A DNA stretch of 64,000 nt, taken from contig CM043951.1 in assembly GCA_014529385.2 (NCBI GenBank), positions 111,499,469 through 111,563,468 of the forward strand. Direction: 5' to 3'. Of this stretch, positions 11,138-20,717 are shown in pieces (the stretch's first letter is position 1; the number at the start of each line of letters is the position of its first letter). The position numbers and the translations under genes were made by a program. The notes under the pieces were generated by a model, which was given only the letters and a program-made list of their open reading frames with translations, was not told the origin of the DNA and ran no database searches. The stretch comes from Adiantum capillus-veneris. Taxonomy: Eukaryota > Streptophyta > Polypodiopsida > Polypodiales > Pteridaceae.

Positions 11138-11299
11138 TGATAGTGTACGTGTTTTCTCTTTATTAGTCGTTGTCCAAGTTTAGACTGGTCCATGGTTTAT
11201 CCTATAAATAATTTTTAATAACTTTTTCGTGGTTTAAAAGTCACTTTAGTGTGTATGGGCGGGCGCCATACACACTCTACTGTGTGGCTCCCATGAGGC

Positions 11300-11486
11300 T
11301 GTGTGGGTGTTCTAGAATGGTAGCATCAACTTGTAGGGTGCCGGATGCTTTTACGTTTTAAAGACGGAGTTGAGTCTAGCGCCACGGTAGACTTTGTCAT
11401 GTGGTTGTTCTAGAAGGGTAGCATCAACTTGTAGACACTAGCTTTAACGCCGGATTTTTTAACGTTTTAAAGACGGAGTTGTTACT
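11300..11486. repeat. Two diverged direct repeats (~85-100 bp)
   Basis: Two units share GTTCTAGAA, GGTAGCATCAACTTGTAG, GCCGGAT and ACGTTTTAAAGACGGAGTTG, in the same order, beginning about 11308 and 11405. This looks like an old tandem duplication with indels. Confidence 0.7.
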
Positions 11487-11611
11487 GAAAAATGTTAATA
11501 GAGAGCTTGCGCTTTCCATCAGCTGAGGAGTACCACTCTCAAACGCTTTGCGTCATGAACTGGGAGGGGTATAGGGAAACGGATTCTTTTTCAATATTTT
11601 TCATACAATGC

Positions 11612-11742
11612 AACATCATGAGCTTCTGCTCTAGAGGCACCGCATACTTAGCTGGGTACTATGGGGGCAGGACCGACGGTCCCTGCCCCCAATTGTACCT
11701 AGCTAGGTGTATGGTGCCTCCCTCGCAGAAGCTCATGATGTT
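11612..11742. ncRNA. Candidate miRNA-like precursor or foldback hairpin
   Basis: A 131-nt region folds back on itself almost completely. The 18 terminal bases (AACATCATGAGCTTCTGC) pair perfectly with GCAGAAGCTCATGATGTT. An inner GAGGCACC/GGTGCCTC block, a TAGCT-containing block and a GGGGGCAGG/CCTGCCCCC apex follow. A four-base mismatch sits after the basal helix, and an unpaired G lies near the apex. Size and pairing suit a plant MIRNA foldback, but I do not recognise a known mature miRNA and the loop is unusually small. A MITE is the main alternative, although no target duplication is visible. A second small stem (11751-11759 with 11765-11773) follows. Confidence 0.4.
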
Positions 11743-11810
11743 CAAGTAAGTCACAATGTGGAAAACATTGTGAGAATTTGTCCAAAAACTTCTTGTGTGA
11801 GCTGTGGAGC

Positions 11811-11841
11811 ACGAGAGAGAGAGAGAGAGAGGGAGAGAGAG
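11811..11841. repeat. (GA)n microsatellite
   Basis: A short interrupted GA run just downstream of the hairpin region. Confidence 0.85.
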
Positions 11842-12051
11842 GCTGCCGTTGGATTTCTATTATGCCCCAATAATGGAGTACATAAACAGCTTAGTGTCTG
11901 TGTGGGCGTAAATTTGCCACATGCAGGAGAAGCAGGAAACACGCAAGCTGCAGTGCGCGATCATTTTTTGACCAAGTCTATAGAAATAGTGACATGATAC
12001 GTAGCTTGTGGGATCATCTCGTTGACAAAAGCAAACGTTTTTGTCCCGACG

Positions 12052-12374
12052 TTATAAAAGCACCTGGACGGCGCTAGCTATCAGCAAGACGTCCAATCCT
12101 AAGTATTCCATTAACCCTAAGCATTAGAGTTCTTGTTTCTATGGATCACATTAACCCTGCTAGCAGCAGAAATACAATGAGTAGTGAGGCGCAGAAGCAG
12201 CAAAAGGAGAGAGCAAGAGTGTCGGGTAACCCAAACTGTACTAATGGCCAGCATCGTCCCCCACTTCCAAAACAGCAGCATATTAGTCAGTACATGCCCC
12301 TGCAACCAAGGGGCGACATGATGCGCAATCATCTCTTGTCGTGCGCCTGCGCTACATGCGTCCCCCTGCAGTAA
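12052..12374 (+). CDS. Hypothetical small gene with TATA box (doubtful)
   Basis: A TATAAAAG motif at about 12052 lies some 90 bp before an ATG at 12141 that opens a 77-codon frame ending at TAA 12372-12374. The predicted peptide is Gln/Arg/Pro-rich and ends in a Cys cluster (SCACATC). I see no domain, signal peptide or membrane segment. The TATA-to-ATG spacing is what a plant promoter would give, and this is the only support beyond the open frame. A chance ORF or a decayed element promoter is equally possible. Confidence 0.2.
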
Positions 12375-14000
12375 CCACCCCTGTATGCTTCACCCACAGA
12401 GAATGGAGAAACCGCTGCTTGCCAATTTGCAGTTATATAAAGCTCTCTTAATTCATGTTTGCTCTCTTAATCCAAAGTCACAGCTGCTCGGAAAAGGATT
12501 ATGTACGATAGGTTAGTAATTTTCCTCCGAAAAAAGATTGCTCTTGCTGCTACTCGAACGCAAGAGAATGTACAAGCATGATGACATGTTTTGAACACCT
12601 CATTCGTCCAAGCATGCAGCTTCTCAAATTATAATTATGAAGACTATCGTGGCAATTTAAGCTCAATTACCTTACGATGGGTAGTGGTGCAAGATGTTTG
12701 TTTCTTTTTCTGGCTTTCTAAAACTAAGCCATAGTCATTTTCCGCTATTTTAGTTCGTGAATGTTTCAAAGAAGAGTTCAGATGAACATGAAGGAATTTA
12801 TGCTAAATTTGCTAGATAGTCGATTTGATCTATCCTTTATCTTTAACATTTGTAAAACTTGAAGAGCTCCACAAACGAGTCGTCAAGAAAACACTCTTTG
12901 AATCAAGAGAGTGAAGACTGAAAGCACATTAGCACTACATGTCATTTATGCTTGTTAGTAGTTTTATGCTTACAAAATTGTACGTGCGATAATTTTTGTG
13001 AATTCTCGTATATTTGTTTGGAAATTCTATTTAGATTCCTTCCTTCAGGACCTTTCTAGTGGTATATAATACAAGAGACATATTTATACTGCAGCCCATC
13101 ATCATATCTAATTAGTATTATCCATGGACAAAAAAATTGGTAAAAATTCACATGATTTCACCTTGAAGTGGATCAAAGTACTGCAAATAAAGAAGGATAT
13201 TGGCCTAAAGAAATATCATCCTTACATGTGACGAACATTTCTAACAGAGCAAGGAATTAGCTATTTTAATTTGTACTCTTTCCAATACCTATCTTATTTG
13301 GTCAACCAAAGACACTTCTATGCCAGTAAGAGTCACCAAGTTTCTAAACATGAGACCATTGAACACCATTTTAGCGTTCCGGATGAGAGTAAGGAAATAT
13401 CTGGTATAGACAACATTGCATAAGAAAATTAGAGTAGGTCAATTACAAGTTGTGAGAGTGGAACATTCAAAGAAAAAAATGGAGCCCACACAAGTTGTTT
13501 TTGCAAATATTATCAAAATGAGGGTCGATTTTCATGGTGTATTTACAGTATGTAAAATGTGGTATCCATGTGATGCATGTAGAATTGTCAATATTTCCTA
13601 GCATGATATCTTAAAAGTGTGAAACATGTGGCTTCCTTTAGATGCTTTTAAAAGGGTTTCCTCTTCTATGTTCAATCATTTTTTCACGCTAATAATTTTT
13701 TGTTGAATATCTCACGAAGATAAAATTTTTTACATCGTCATCACTAAGCAGAGCTTGTTCCAATTGATATGGCCTATTACATCTAGAGCTATACTTGCCG
13801 TAAAGGTATACTACTAGACGTCCTCACTATATCCTAGTGACTTGCAGATGCCTCACTAATAGATCTTGACATCTAACTAGAGAACGTTCAAAATTTTCAT
13901 GCTATTATTGCTATAAAAGCAGTGGGTTAATTGTTTTAGTTTGTCTAGAACAATTGTAAAGTATAAATGTTAATTTCTTTTGTGGACTATGCTCATAGGC
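12375..14000. other. AT-rich intergenic DNA, no gene seen
   Basis: Short open frames only (for example 13416-13601), without recognisable domains or repeat structure. Confidence 0.6.
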
Positions 14001-14248
14001 ATGGTCTAATCAAGAGGAAAGATACTCCTTTTGAAGGCTATGTTTGGCTCAATAGCTTTGTCTTCAAATTCAAGGCACATAAATGGTTGTTTATGTTTAG
14101 GAGGGCTTCAAAATGCCTCTGAAATGGTCTAATCAAGAGGAGAGATACTCCTTTGTAGTTTATGGTTGGCTCATTAGCTGGATCATCAAATTCAAGGCAG
14201 AAAAAATGGTTCAGTTTTTCTAGGAGGGATTCAAAATGCCTCTCAAAT
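14001..14248. repeat. 123-bp tandem duplication
   Basis: Two consecutive units (14001-14123 and 14124-14248) share ATGGTCTAATCAAGAGG, GATACTCCTTT, CAAATTCAAGGCA and TTCAAAATGCCTCT in order. They have diverged by several substitutions and small indels. Confidence 0.85.
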
Positions 14249-14521
14249 GATCACTCTTAAGAGTTTGTTTGTTATCTCACAAGGTAAGGAAATCCTAGCG
14301 ATACAATTTGTTGCTTCTACTCTTTGCAAATATTTGATAAATAAAATACTACAATATTATTTAGGCCATTTGTGGATGGCAAGTATGCAAGAGTAGAATT
14401 GTGGAGGGATGTAATTATCAATGCAAAGAAATGAAAAAAATATGGATGCTCGAGCGTTGAAAAAATAAGAGGAATGTTTGTCATTTCAAGATTAGACATG
14501 GTTTGTGTTAGTGCATCAATG

Positions 14522-14548
14522 TATGTGTGTGTGTGTGTGTGTGTGTGT

Positions 14549-14627
<79 letters not shown>

Positions 14628-14642
14628 GGGGAGAGAGAGAGA
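14522..14642. repeat. (GT)n(GA)n(G)42 compound simple repeat
   Basis: A GT run, then a GA run, then 42 consecutive G (14585-14626), then a short GA run. The arginine/glycine-rich or proline/serine-rich ORFs across it are artefacts of the repeat. Confidence 0.95.
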
Positions 14643-14829
14643 CAGGCTTATGAGGCTGCAAAAAACACCTCTGAAGTTAGTGAGAGAATAAAAAGTACGA
14701 AGCTTCCAGTGTAACCTATTCTGCTACTTGTGGAAGCAGACCTTCCACAAGTTGGCATCGTCAGCTAGACACTACAATTCATCACAACACAATACTATTA
14801 AAGATCTAAAGTAGAGTCTTATCTCATTC

Positions 14830-15055
14830 ATCATCAAGAATCTGCGTCCCCCACAACACTATCTATCGATCACGGGCCTTAATGACCCCGGGGCGGTGGG
14901 ATCAAGGGTTGCAAGCTCACCGCGGGAATCTCAAGAAGGAGGGATGGTTGGGAAAAAAGTCAGTATGTTGACCCGCGACCCCCTTGGATAAGAGACTCGA
15001 ACCTAGCACCTCGCATTTGGTAGCCCGACGCTCTAACCTCGCACCCGCGTGGAAT
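14830..15055 (-). mobile_element. tRNA-derived SINE candidate
   Basis: Read on the minus strand from about 15050: GGGTGCGAGGTTAGAGCG, an A-box-like D-arm segment, is followed 37 bp later by GGTTCGAGTCTC (15003-14992), a good pol III B box. The head resembles a decayed tRNA but lacks a clean acceptor stem and cloverleaf, so it is not a tRNA gene. A tRNA-unrelated body follows towards 14830. No clear tail or target duplication was identified, so the left boundary is a guess. Confidence 0.45.
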
Positions 15056-15059
15056 TATT

Positions 15060-16036
15060 TGTCCCCACGACGAAACCACTCTCGCATAATGTGAACTCAA
15101 TCAGGGGGAAAAATAGAGACCAAAAAAGTAAACAAGGACAAACTGAATGACATCCGAGCTTTACGAAAATTGTGCTTCACTTCAATGCCGTAGATCCCAC
15201 CACTTGTACTTCATTCAATATCCCTGTCAAATAGTGCTAAGGATCTACTCCATAGCCCTTATTATGGATATGCATGTCGATGCAATTCAATATTGATGCT
15301 TGTTGAGTCTTGCAAGTCACAAAGAGTACGTGTATATGTAGTAGATTGTAGACAGATGGTTATTGATGAGGCATAAAATAAAAAGCGTCCTTACATGTAG
15401 TAGAGAGAGATCGTCATTGATGAGTTAGAAAATAATTGAGATCAAATTAATTAAAGGGACATAAAATGAAAAAGTATAAGACATGTGAATTAAAGGTACA
15501 TGAAACAAAAGATGTGTAAGACATACAAATTGATGGAAATGTGGTCTCAAGCGTTGGCTTCTTGTTCGTGAGTGTGCAAGATAGAGAATAATTTTTGTCA
15601 AGATGTAAGAAAAACATATGACTAGTTAAACCTCGTCATGCATGTCATACAGATGTGCCATTTAGAAGTATAGTGACGACTCAACGTTCTGTATCCCCAG
15701 TAATTATAAGACAAAGCATGTACCTCACCCTTGGGGGGGGGTTAATATGTATAATCCGTATATTGCATGCACTCAAGGACTATTTCTAAGACTCCTAATC
15801 TAGAAATATTAATACAGCCTTTTTCTATTCAAATTGTAAATATTTTTCCCAATTCCGTTAAATATAATACTCTTTTATATGTAAACAAATTGATATCTAA
15901 TAACCCTATTTGCTGCACTCACATGATAGTCACATAATTATTACCTGACCGATCCCCCCCCCGATCCGTACCTTGCCCCATAATCTAGTTGTGCTGGACA
16001 AGAAAATGCATATAAATCAACATTTGTACGCACATA
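15060..16036. other. AT-rich intergenic DNA, no gene seen
   Basis: Contains only a G9 run near 15735 and a C8 run near 15954 as notable features. Confidence 0.55.
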
Positions 16037-16369
16037 ATGTGCCTAGAAAGCTTGTTGATTTATATATTTATATGTCACTTTGTAACACTCTTTGATGTTG
16101 TTTTGTGAAACTTTTTGTGGATCAAATTGTTTCTTAGTGGCATGAGGCAAGAGATCAAAGTTAGCAAGCATCGTATGACCATAGTCACCACACCACATGC
16201 TTTGGCAATGCATACATATGGTACAACATTGCAAGAAGTCGTCTTCTCTTTGACACTTTGGATTTGACAAAGAATGTCGCCCTTTTAAGCCGCATCTGAC
16301 ATACATTAATCATTAAACTAGATTGTTAGCAAGCCCTGAACAATGATCATTCATCAAGTAAGCTTCATA

Positions 16370-17210
16370 TAAGCTCGCCATGCATCTTTTTGGTATCTTT
16401 CTTAGCATGGGAGGGGAGTTGTATGACAACGTTTATAGCATATATGAGTAGGATGATCAAATCGTCCACAATATTCACAAGAAGAAGAAGAAAATCTAGA
16501 TAACGTGGTTGTTTGGTGGTAATAGTGTGTTCTTCATCATAATGACGTGCGTTGCCATTTCTGTTACAATAAGAATATTGCATATTAGAAAATTTGAGAC
16601 GAGAGAAAATATTACCGCGACGATCACCTGTACTGTTTCCTTGTTAAAATGGATGCTTTCAAGCATAAAAAGCATGTTCCATTTGTTGTGACTCAGTCTT
16701 CTCTTGTGAGCATTAGCATTACCTCGTACTTGATGTTGAGAGTATTCAATTAAAGACATGTATGTGTGGTTGAAATTGAGAACATCTTTATTAGAAAGAA
16801 TGGTCACAATGTTATCATAAGAAGGGTCCTTCACCGTGTGTCAAGGAGAAGTGTAATTAGTTGTTTTTGTGGAAGAGGCTCACTGGTAGTAGCAAGTTGA
16901 TTAATAATGGATTTGAAAGACTGAATATGTCCCATCATGGCAATATTGTAACTTGTTAAGCAAACCTCTCAAATTGAGTATTTCTATAGCACATTTGTTA
17001 TGAAAGTTTCCAATAAGGTACTTCCATACGTCGTGGAAAGTAGACAGCTCATAGACATCAAGCAAAAGGGAATCAGTAAGAGCAGAAAGAATATACCGAC
17101 AAGCTGCTTTATCAAGTCTTTTCCAATCTATATACATTGTTATGGATAAGGGATATGTACATTTATTACTCAAGTGCTCATTAGGAGCTATGGTCATTTA
17201 TGCCGGCCAG
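16370..17210 (-). pseudogene. Decayed copia-type gag fragment
   Basis: On the minus strand, 17197-16901 reads DWKRLDKAACRYILSALTDS then VYELSTFHDVWKYL, the pattern of the copia gag (UBN2/retrotran_gag) domain. Further along, in another frame, 16479-16438 encodes CEYCGRFDHPTHIC, an intact CX2CX4HX4C knuckle. A second, upstream knuckle-like segment near 16580 reads YSYCNRNGNARHY, where expected Cys/His/Cys are Tyr/Asn/Tyr, all explicable by G-to-A or C-to-T change. Frameshifts separate the blocks. No LTRs, protease or pol were found, so this is a remnant. A Cys-rich minus ORF at 16306-16043 may be a continuation but is not recognisable. Confidence 0.65.
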
Positions 17211-17283
17211 AAAATGTGTATTCATTTTGATCATTGAAGAATCTATATATAGATGAAATTATAAAAGGTACTTAATATTAACA

Positions 17284-17449
17284 ACGCTCGTAGTGCGACG
17301 CTCAAATGTGAAAACCCACGACGTCCCTATAGGCATCGCTATGGGCATCGCTAAGTTATAAGTAACTTAGCGGCGCACATAGCGACGCCGAGACAGGGGT
17401 AAAAAATAACTGAGAGCCTCCGAAAACTCAGATCTCAGATCTGAGTTTT
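17284..17449. repeat. CACTA-like subterminal region and a 27-bp palindrome
   Basis: Motifs GCATCGCTA, GGCATCGCTATGGGC, TAGCGACG and CGACGTC recur over 17284-17400. They resemble, in inverted orientation, the subterminal repeats at 21500-21744. A stem of CGCTAAGTTA and TAACTTAGCG lies near 17350. At 17423-17449, 13-bp arms (AAAACTCAGATCT and its complement) surround one base. It may be the left end of the CACTA element that ends at 21744, but I see no CACTACAA terminus here. Confidence 0.45.
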
Positions 17450-17479
17450 TGGCGTGCGGTCAAGCAAGCAAAGGTAACC

Positions 17480-17611
17480 CGCGCTCTCCCTCTCTCTCTC
17501 TCTTTCTTCTCCACACACACACACACACACACACGAGGAGAGGAAGGAGAGCCAGGAATGCTCCTTCTCTCTCCTCACTCTCATGTTCCCTTCCCCTCTT
17601 TCTCTCTCCCC

Positions 17612-17650
<39 letters not shown>

Positions 17651-17724
17651 GAGGAGAGGAAGGAGAGCCAGGTATGCTCCTTCCCTCTCCTCACTCTCAT
17701 GTTCCCTTCCCCTCTTTCTCTCTC

Positions 17725-17758
<34 letters not shown>

Positions 17759-17790
17759 TGTGTTTTTGAGAGAGAGAGAGAGAGAGAGAG
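17480..17790. repeat. 116-bp minisatellite built of CT/CA microsatellites
   Basis: The block GAGGAGAGGAAGGAGAGCCAGG recurs at about 17534 and 17650. Each copy is followed by a CT-rich stretch, (CT)n and (CA)n, and the series ends in a GA run at 17767-17790. All ORFs here are repeat artefacts. Confidence 0.9.
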
Positions 17791-17899
17791 CACATGCATA
17801 AACAAAAAACGCACACACATGCATAAACAAATAAGGCACACACACACATTGACAGAGGAAAATAAAGAGAGAGAGAGAGAGAGAGAGAGAAGAAGAAGA

Positions 17900-18350
17900 A
17901 CAATAAGAAGAGAGTCTTAACGTCGTAGAAAACTATCCCAAGAGACCTTAAAGATCTAGTCGACGAGGAGTTGAACTCAAGACCTGTTATTCATGAGGAA
18001 AATGGCATAACCAATCTATCACACTTGGGTGATAGAAAAGTTATACCATTTTCCTCCTTTTATTGGCGTGCACACACACCCACACACACAAACCCGAGAA
18101 GAAGAGAGTTTAATTTAACTTCGTAGGAAACTAATTCAAGAGACCTTAAATTCTAGCCGATGAGGAGTTGAATTCAAGACCTGTTACTCAAGAGGGAAAT
18201 GGCATAACCAATCTACCACACTTGGGTGATAGAAAGGTTATACCATTTTCCTCTTTTTATTGGCACACACACACACCCACACACACAGACACGAGAAGAA
18301 GAGAGTTTTAATGTCGTAGGAAACTATCCCAAGAGACGTTAAAGATTAGG
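17900..18350 (-). repeat. ~195-bp tandem repeat with tRNA-like box and hairpin
   Basis: Two full units and a partial third start near 17905, 18098 and 18296, each preceded by GA or CA runs. On the minus strand each full unit reads GTGTGGTAGATTGGTTATGCC and then about 20 bp later AGGTCTTGA(A/G)TTCAACTCC, which recall pol III A and B boxes in a decayed tRNA. The same stretch forms a hairpin: 17995-18011 pairs with 18040-18056 in unit one, and 18192-18209 with about 18236-18253 in unit two. A tRNA-related SINE caught in a tandem duplication is my best reading. Confidence 0.5.
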
Positions 18351-18560
18351 TTAGATGTAGACTTATGTTAGATTAGATTTAGGTTTATTTAAGTTAGATT
18401 AGATTAGATTTAGGTTTATTTTTAGTTAGATTTACGTTAGATTAGATTTAGGTTTATTTACGATAGATTTAGATTTACGTTATATTAGATTAGATTTAGG
18501 TTTATTTTGAGTTTAAGATTAAATTAGATCTAGATTTATGTTCGATGGACTAGCTTTTTT
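18340..18560. repeat. TTAGATT/TTTAGGTTTA low-complexity minisatellite
   Basis: An irregular array of TTAGATTAGATTTAGG and TTTATTT units of about 40-60 bp. It is not the plant telomere repeat, which needs TTTAGGG. Confidence 0.8.
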
Positions 18561-18956
18561 AGATTTAGGTTATATTTTAGTGCATGTCAATGAAGGTGCG
18601 CTCATGATGGTAAGCATTGTATGAAAAAAAGTTGCTCATATGAAAAACGCTGAAAAAGACTCTGTTTTCCTACATGAGAAAATTTATTGCGCTCACAGCG
18701 TCGACAGTCCATGCGGACCAGAAACTCCACCTGCATGTTTGACTGCTGCTACCATACAATAAGCCATCATGATCAGCCAATGGAAGAGAAAATTGAGCCT
18801 ACATAGAAATTAGTGATGCAAGATGACGATTCCAAGGGTCTCTCTCTCACACACACACACACACACAATAGCCGGTCAAATATAGAGTAAGAATTAAGTG
18901 CTTCGAGCAGGCATCAGCTACATTGCAAGAATCGCGTACCTACATGCTACAGATAA

Positions 18957-19848
18957 TGTCACAGAAACAGAAAAATAGAGATAGACAGCAAAGACAGAGA
19001 AAGAGATCTTTATATTGATAGTGTTTGATACAACAGAGGAGCAAAAATATATGGGCGCACTCCGTTGTACGGAGCTCGAACCTCCCGACCACCCCCGAGC
19101 TTCAGTTCTCTTGCATGCAGCGTAGCACTCGCACTCGCACTCGCATAAGAGAGATCGGTGAATGATCCCCAGAACACACCACCCGTCTTTCTATTCTGAT
19201 TTTTTTCCTCCAAAAGCATGTGACCTCTCAAAATAGCCGCTTTTCTATTTTTGGCGTTCGGTCGACTCGACTTGCGCGCCAAGTATACCTGCAAGAATAA
19301 GGTAAAAACGTGATAGCGAAGCGATCCGTAAAGGTTAGATTTTTGAAACTTTTTTTTCAACTGTCTTCAACTGAGCATAACTCCCAAACGGAGCCAAAAC
19401 AGCCCAAGTCCGTCTCACATAATCTTGTTGCCCTCGCTGCGCTCTTCGATAGCTATGTGATGGAAAATTTCCATAGCCTGCTCTGATTTGCTGAAAATCA
19501 ACCTGCAAAACAACATTTTCTACAAAAATGATGCAAAAACAGTAAATTCCACTTTTTTCTTAATCTTTGGCCCTCAACGAACATCAAAACATCAAAATCC
19601 CTAAAGATGCAGAGAACCAAAGTTGTTCCTTATAACACAGGCTTCAATCCCTTCATACATCATTTTTCCAAAATCCCACGTTAACACCTTAAAAAATGCC
19701 CCAGAAAGTGCCTTCTGGATCAAAAAATTTTATTAAACGAAAACAATCCACACATCCTTCTACACAGTGGACTAACTTTAAAATGACCAAAACTTCCTAG
19801 AAAAACAAAATTTATTGCTAAAACACCTCAAAATCAAGTCCTGTTACA
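18957..19848 (-). mobile_element. Solo LTR of the 24-33 kb gypsy family (long form)
   Basis: On the minus strand it starts TGTAACAGGACTTG (19848) and ends GTTTCTGTGACA (18957), matching the gypsy LTR at 24293-25100 end to end, in inverted orientation. It carries an extra ~190-bp block (about 19205-19350) absent from the LTRs at 24293 and 29929 but present at 32610-32730. It is flanked by GATAA (18952-18956) and GACAA (19849-19853), a 5-bp target duplication with one change. No internal sequence adjoins it, as expected after LTR-LTR recombination. Confidence 0.9.
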
Positions 19849-19899
19849 GACAAAGATCTACTTTTAAAAGATGTTAAGATGCTGTCAAATGCTATAGCT

Positions 19900-20101
19900 A
19901 CTGAAGAGGCAAAGGGGTTTTGTCCACTACATGCACTATCATGTAGACGTGGGTGTGTAGATTTCTTGTACCCACAAATATAGGCATTGAGCAATAAAGA
20001 CGAGATTATAACCCGGTGGTTCTGATCTCCGTGCACCTCTAGACCGAGGTGTGCAGGGATTAGACATGACTAGAGAATGTGAGGTAGTTTATAGTGTGAA
20101 C

Positions 20102-20105
<4 letters not shown>
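19900..20105 (-). repeat. Inverted relative of the CACTA 5' region (7355-7560)
   Basis: The reverse complement aligns with 7355-7560 over about 200 bp. Shared features are TATAAACTACCTC, CATTCTCTAGTC, CACCTCGGTCTAGAGGTG and CCCCTTTGCCTCTT. Here it is next to the solo LTR rather than a transposase. Confidence 0.75.
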
Positions 20106-20156
<51 letters not shown>

Positions 20157-20173
20157 AGAGAGAGAGAGAGAGA
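20106..20173. repeat. (GA)n microsatellite
   Basis: A nearly pure GA run of about 68 bp, broken once by GGGG. Confidence 0.95.
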
Positions 20174-20213
20174 AAAGATGAAGAATGCCAATAGAAGATT
20201 AAATTTGTTGTCC

Positions 20214-20547
20214 AGCACTGCGCTCCGAGTGGGATGGAGATTGAAGCTGCAATCATGAAGGGAGTGATCTTTCTTTGCTCATAGATGCAACTCATCTCAC
20301 CACTAGATCTAATTGATCAGGTGAAAGAGACTCTAAGAAGCACTACTACTGCTTACTTAGCGTCTCTTTCACCCTATCAACTAGATTTAGTGGTGAAAGA
20401 GACGCTAAGAAGCACTACTACTCCATCTTAGCGTCTCTTTCACCCGATCAACTAGATTTAGTGATGGGGCAAGCAACATCTATGAGCAGATACGGACTTC
20501 CTTCGCGATTGCAGCTTCAGTCTCCAGCACACCCGGAGCACAGTGCT
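20214..20547. other. Long imperfect inverted repeat (foldback)
   Basis: The outer arms (about 20214-20355 and 20411-20547) are diverged reverse complements. They share CACTG(C/T)GCTCCG, TGGAGA(T/C)TGAAGCTGCAATC, GCTCATAGATG, CTA(A/G)TTGATC and GGTGAAAGAGAC. Inside, two smaller stems of GGTGAAAGAGACGCTAAG and its complement repeat in tandem. The transcript could form a stem of more than 130 bp. No coding function is apparent. Confidence 0.85.
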
Positions 20548-20598
20548 TTTACAAATTCACAAAAATTCAACGAAAACTCTCTACACAGGAATCCTTCC

Positions 20599-20600
<2 letters not shown>

Positions 20601-20649
<49 letters not shown>
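20601..20649. repeat. (CT)n(TA)n microsatellite
   Basis: A CT run followed by a TA run. Confidence 0.95.
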
Positions 20650-20650
<1 letters not shown>

Positions 20651-20717
20651 ACTTGTCCATGTTTTCTACTCCATTCATTCAATATTAAGTTTAAATGTTT
20701 GTGTGTTTAATGCAGGT

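Noticed and set aside
14317-14714. Proline/serine- and glycine-rich ORFs on both strands
   Set aside because: They are translations of the GT/GA/G42 simple repeat.
14985-15050. Functional tRNA gene
   Set aside because: B box is good but there is no intact acceptor stem or cloverleaf; better explained as a SINE head.
17435-17920. Several overlapping ORFs of HTHTHT/RERERE type
   Set aside because: Microsatellite translations present on both strands.
18340-18560. Interstitial telomere repeat
   Set aside because: Units are TTTAGGTTTA and TTAGATT; the plant telomere TTTAGGG is not present in tandem.
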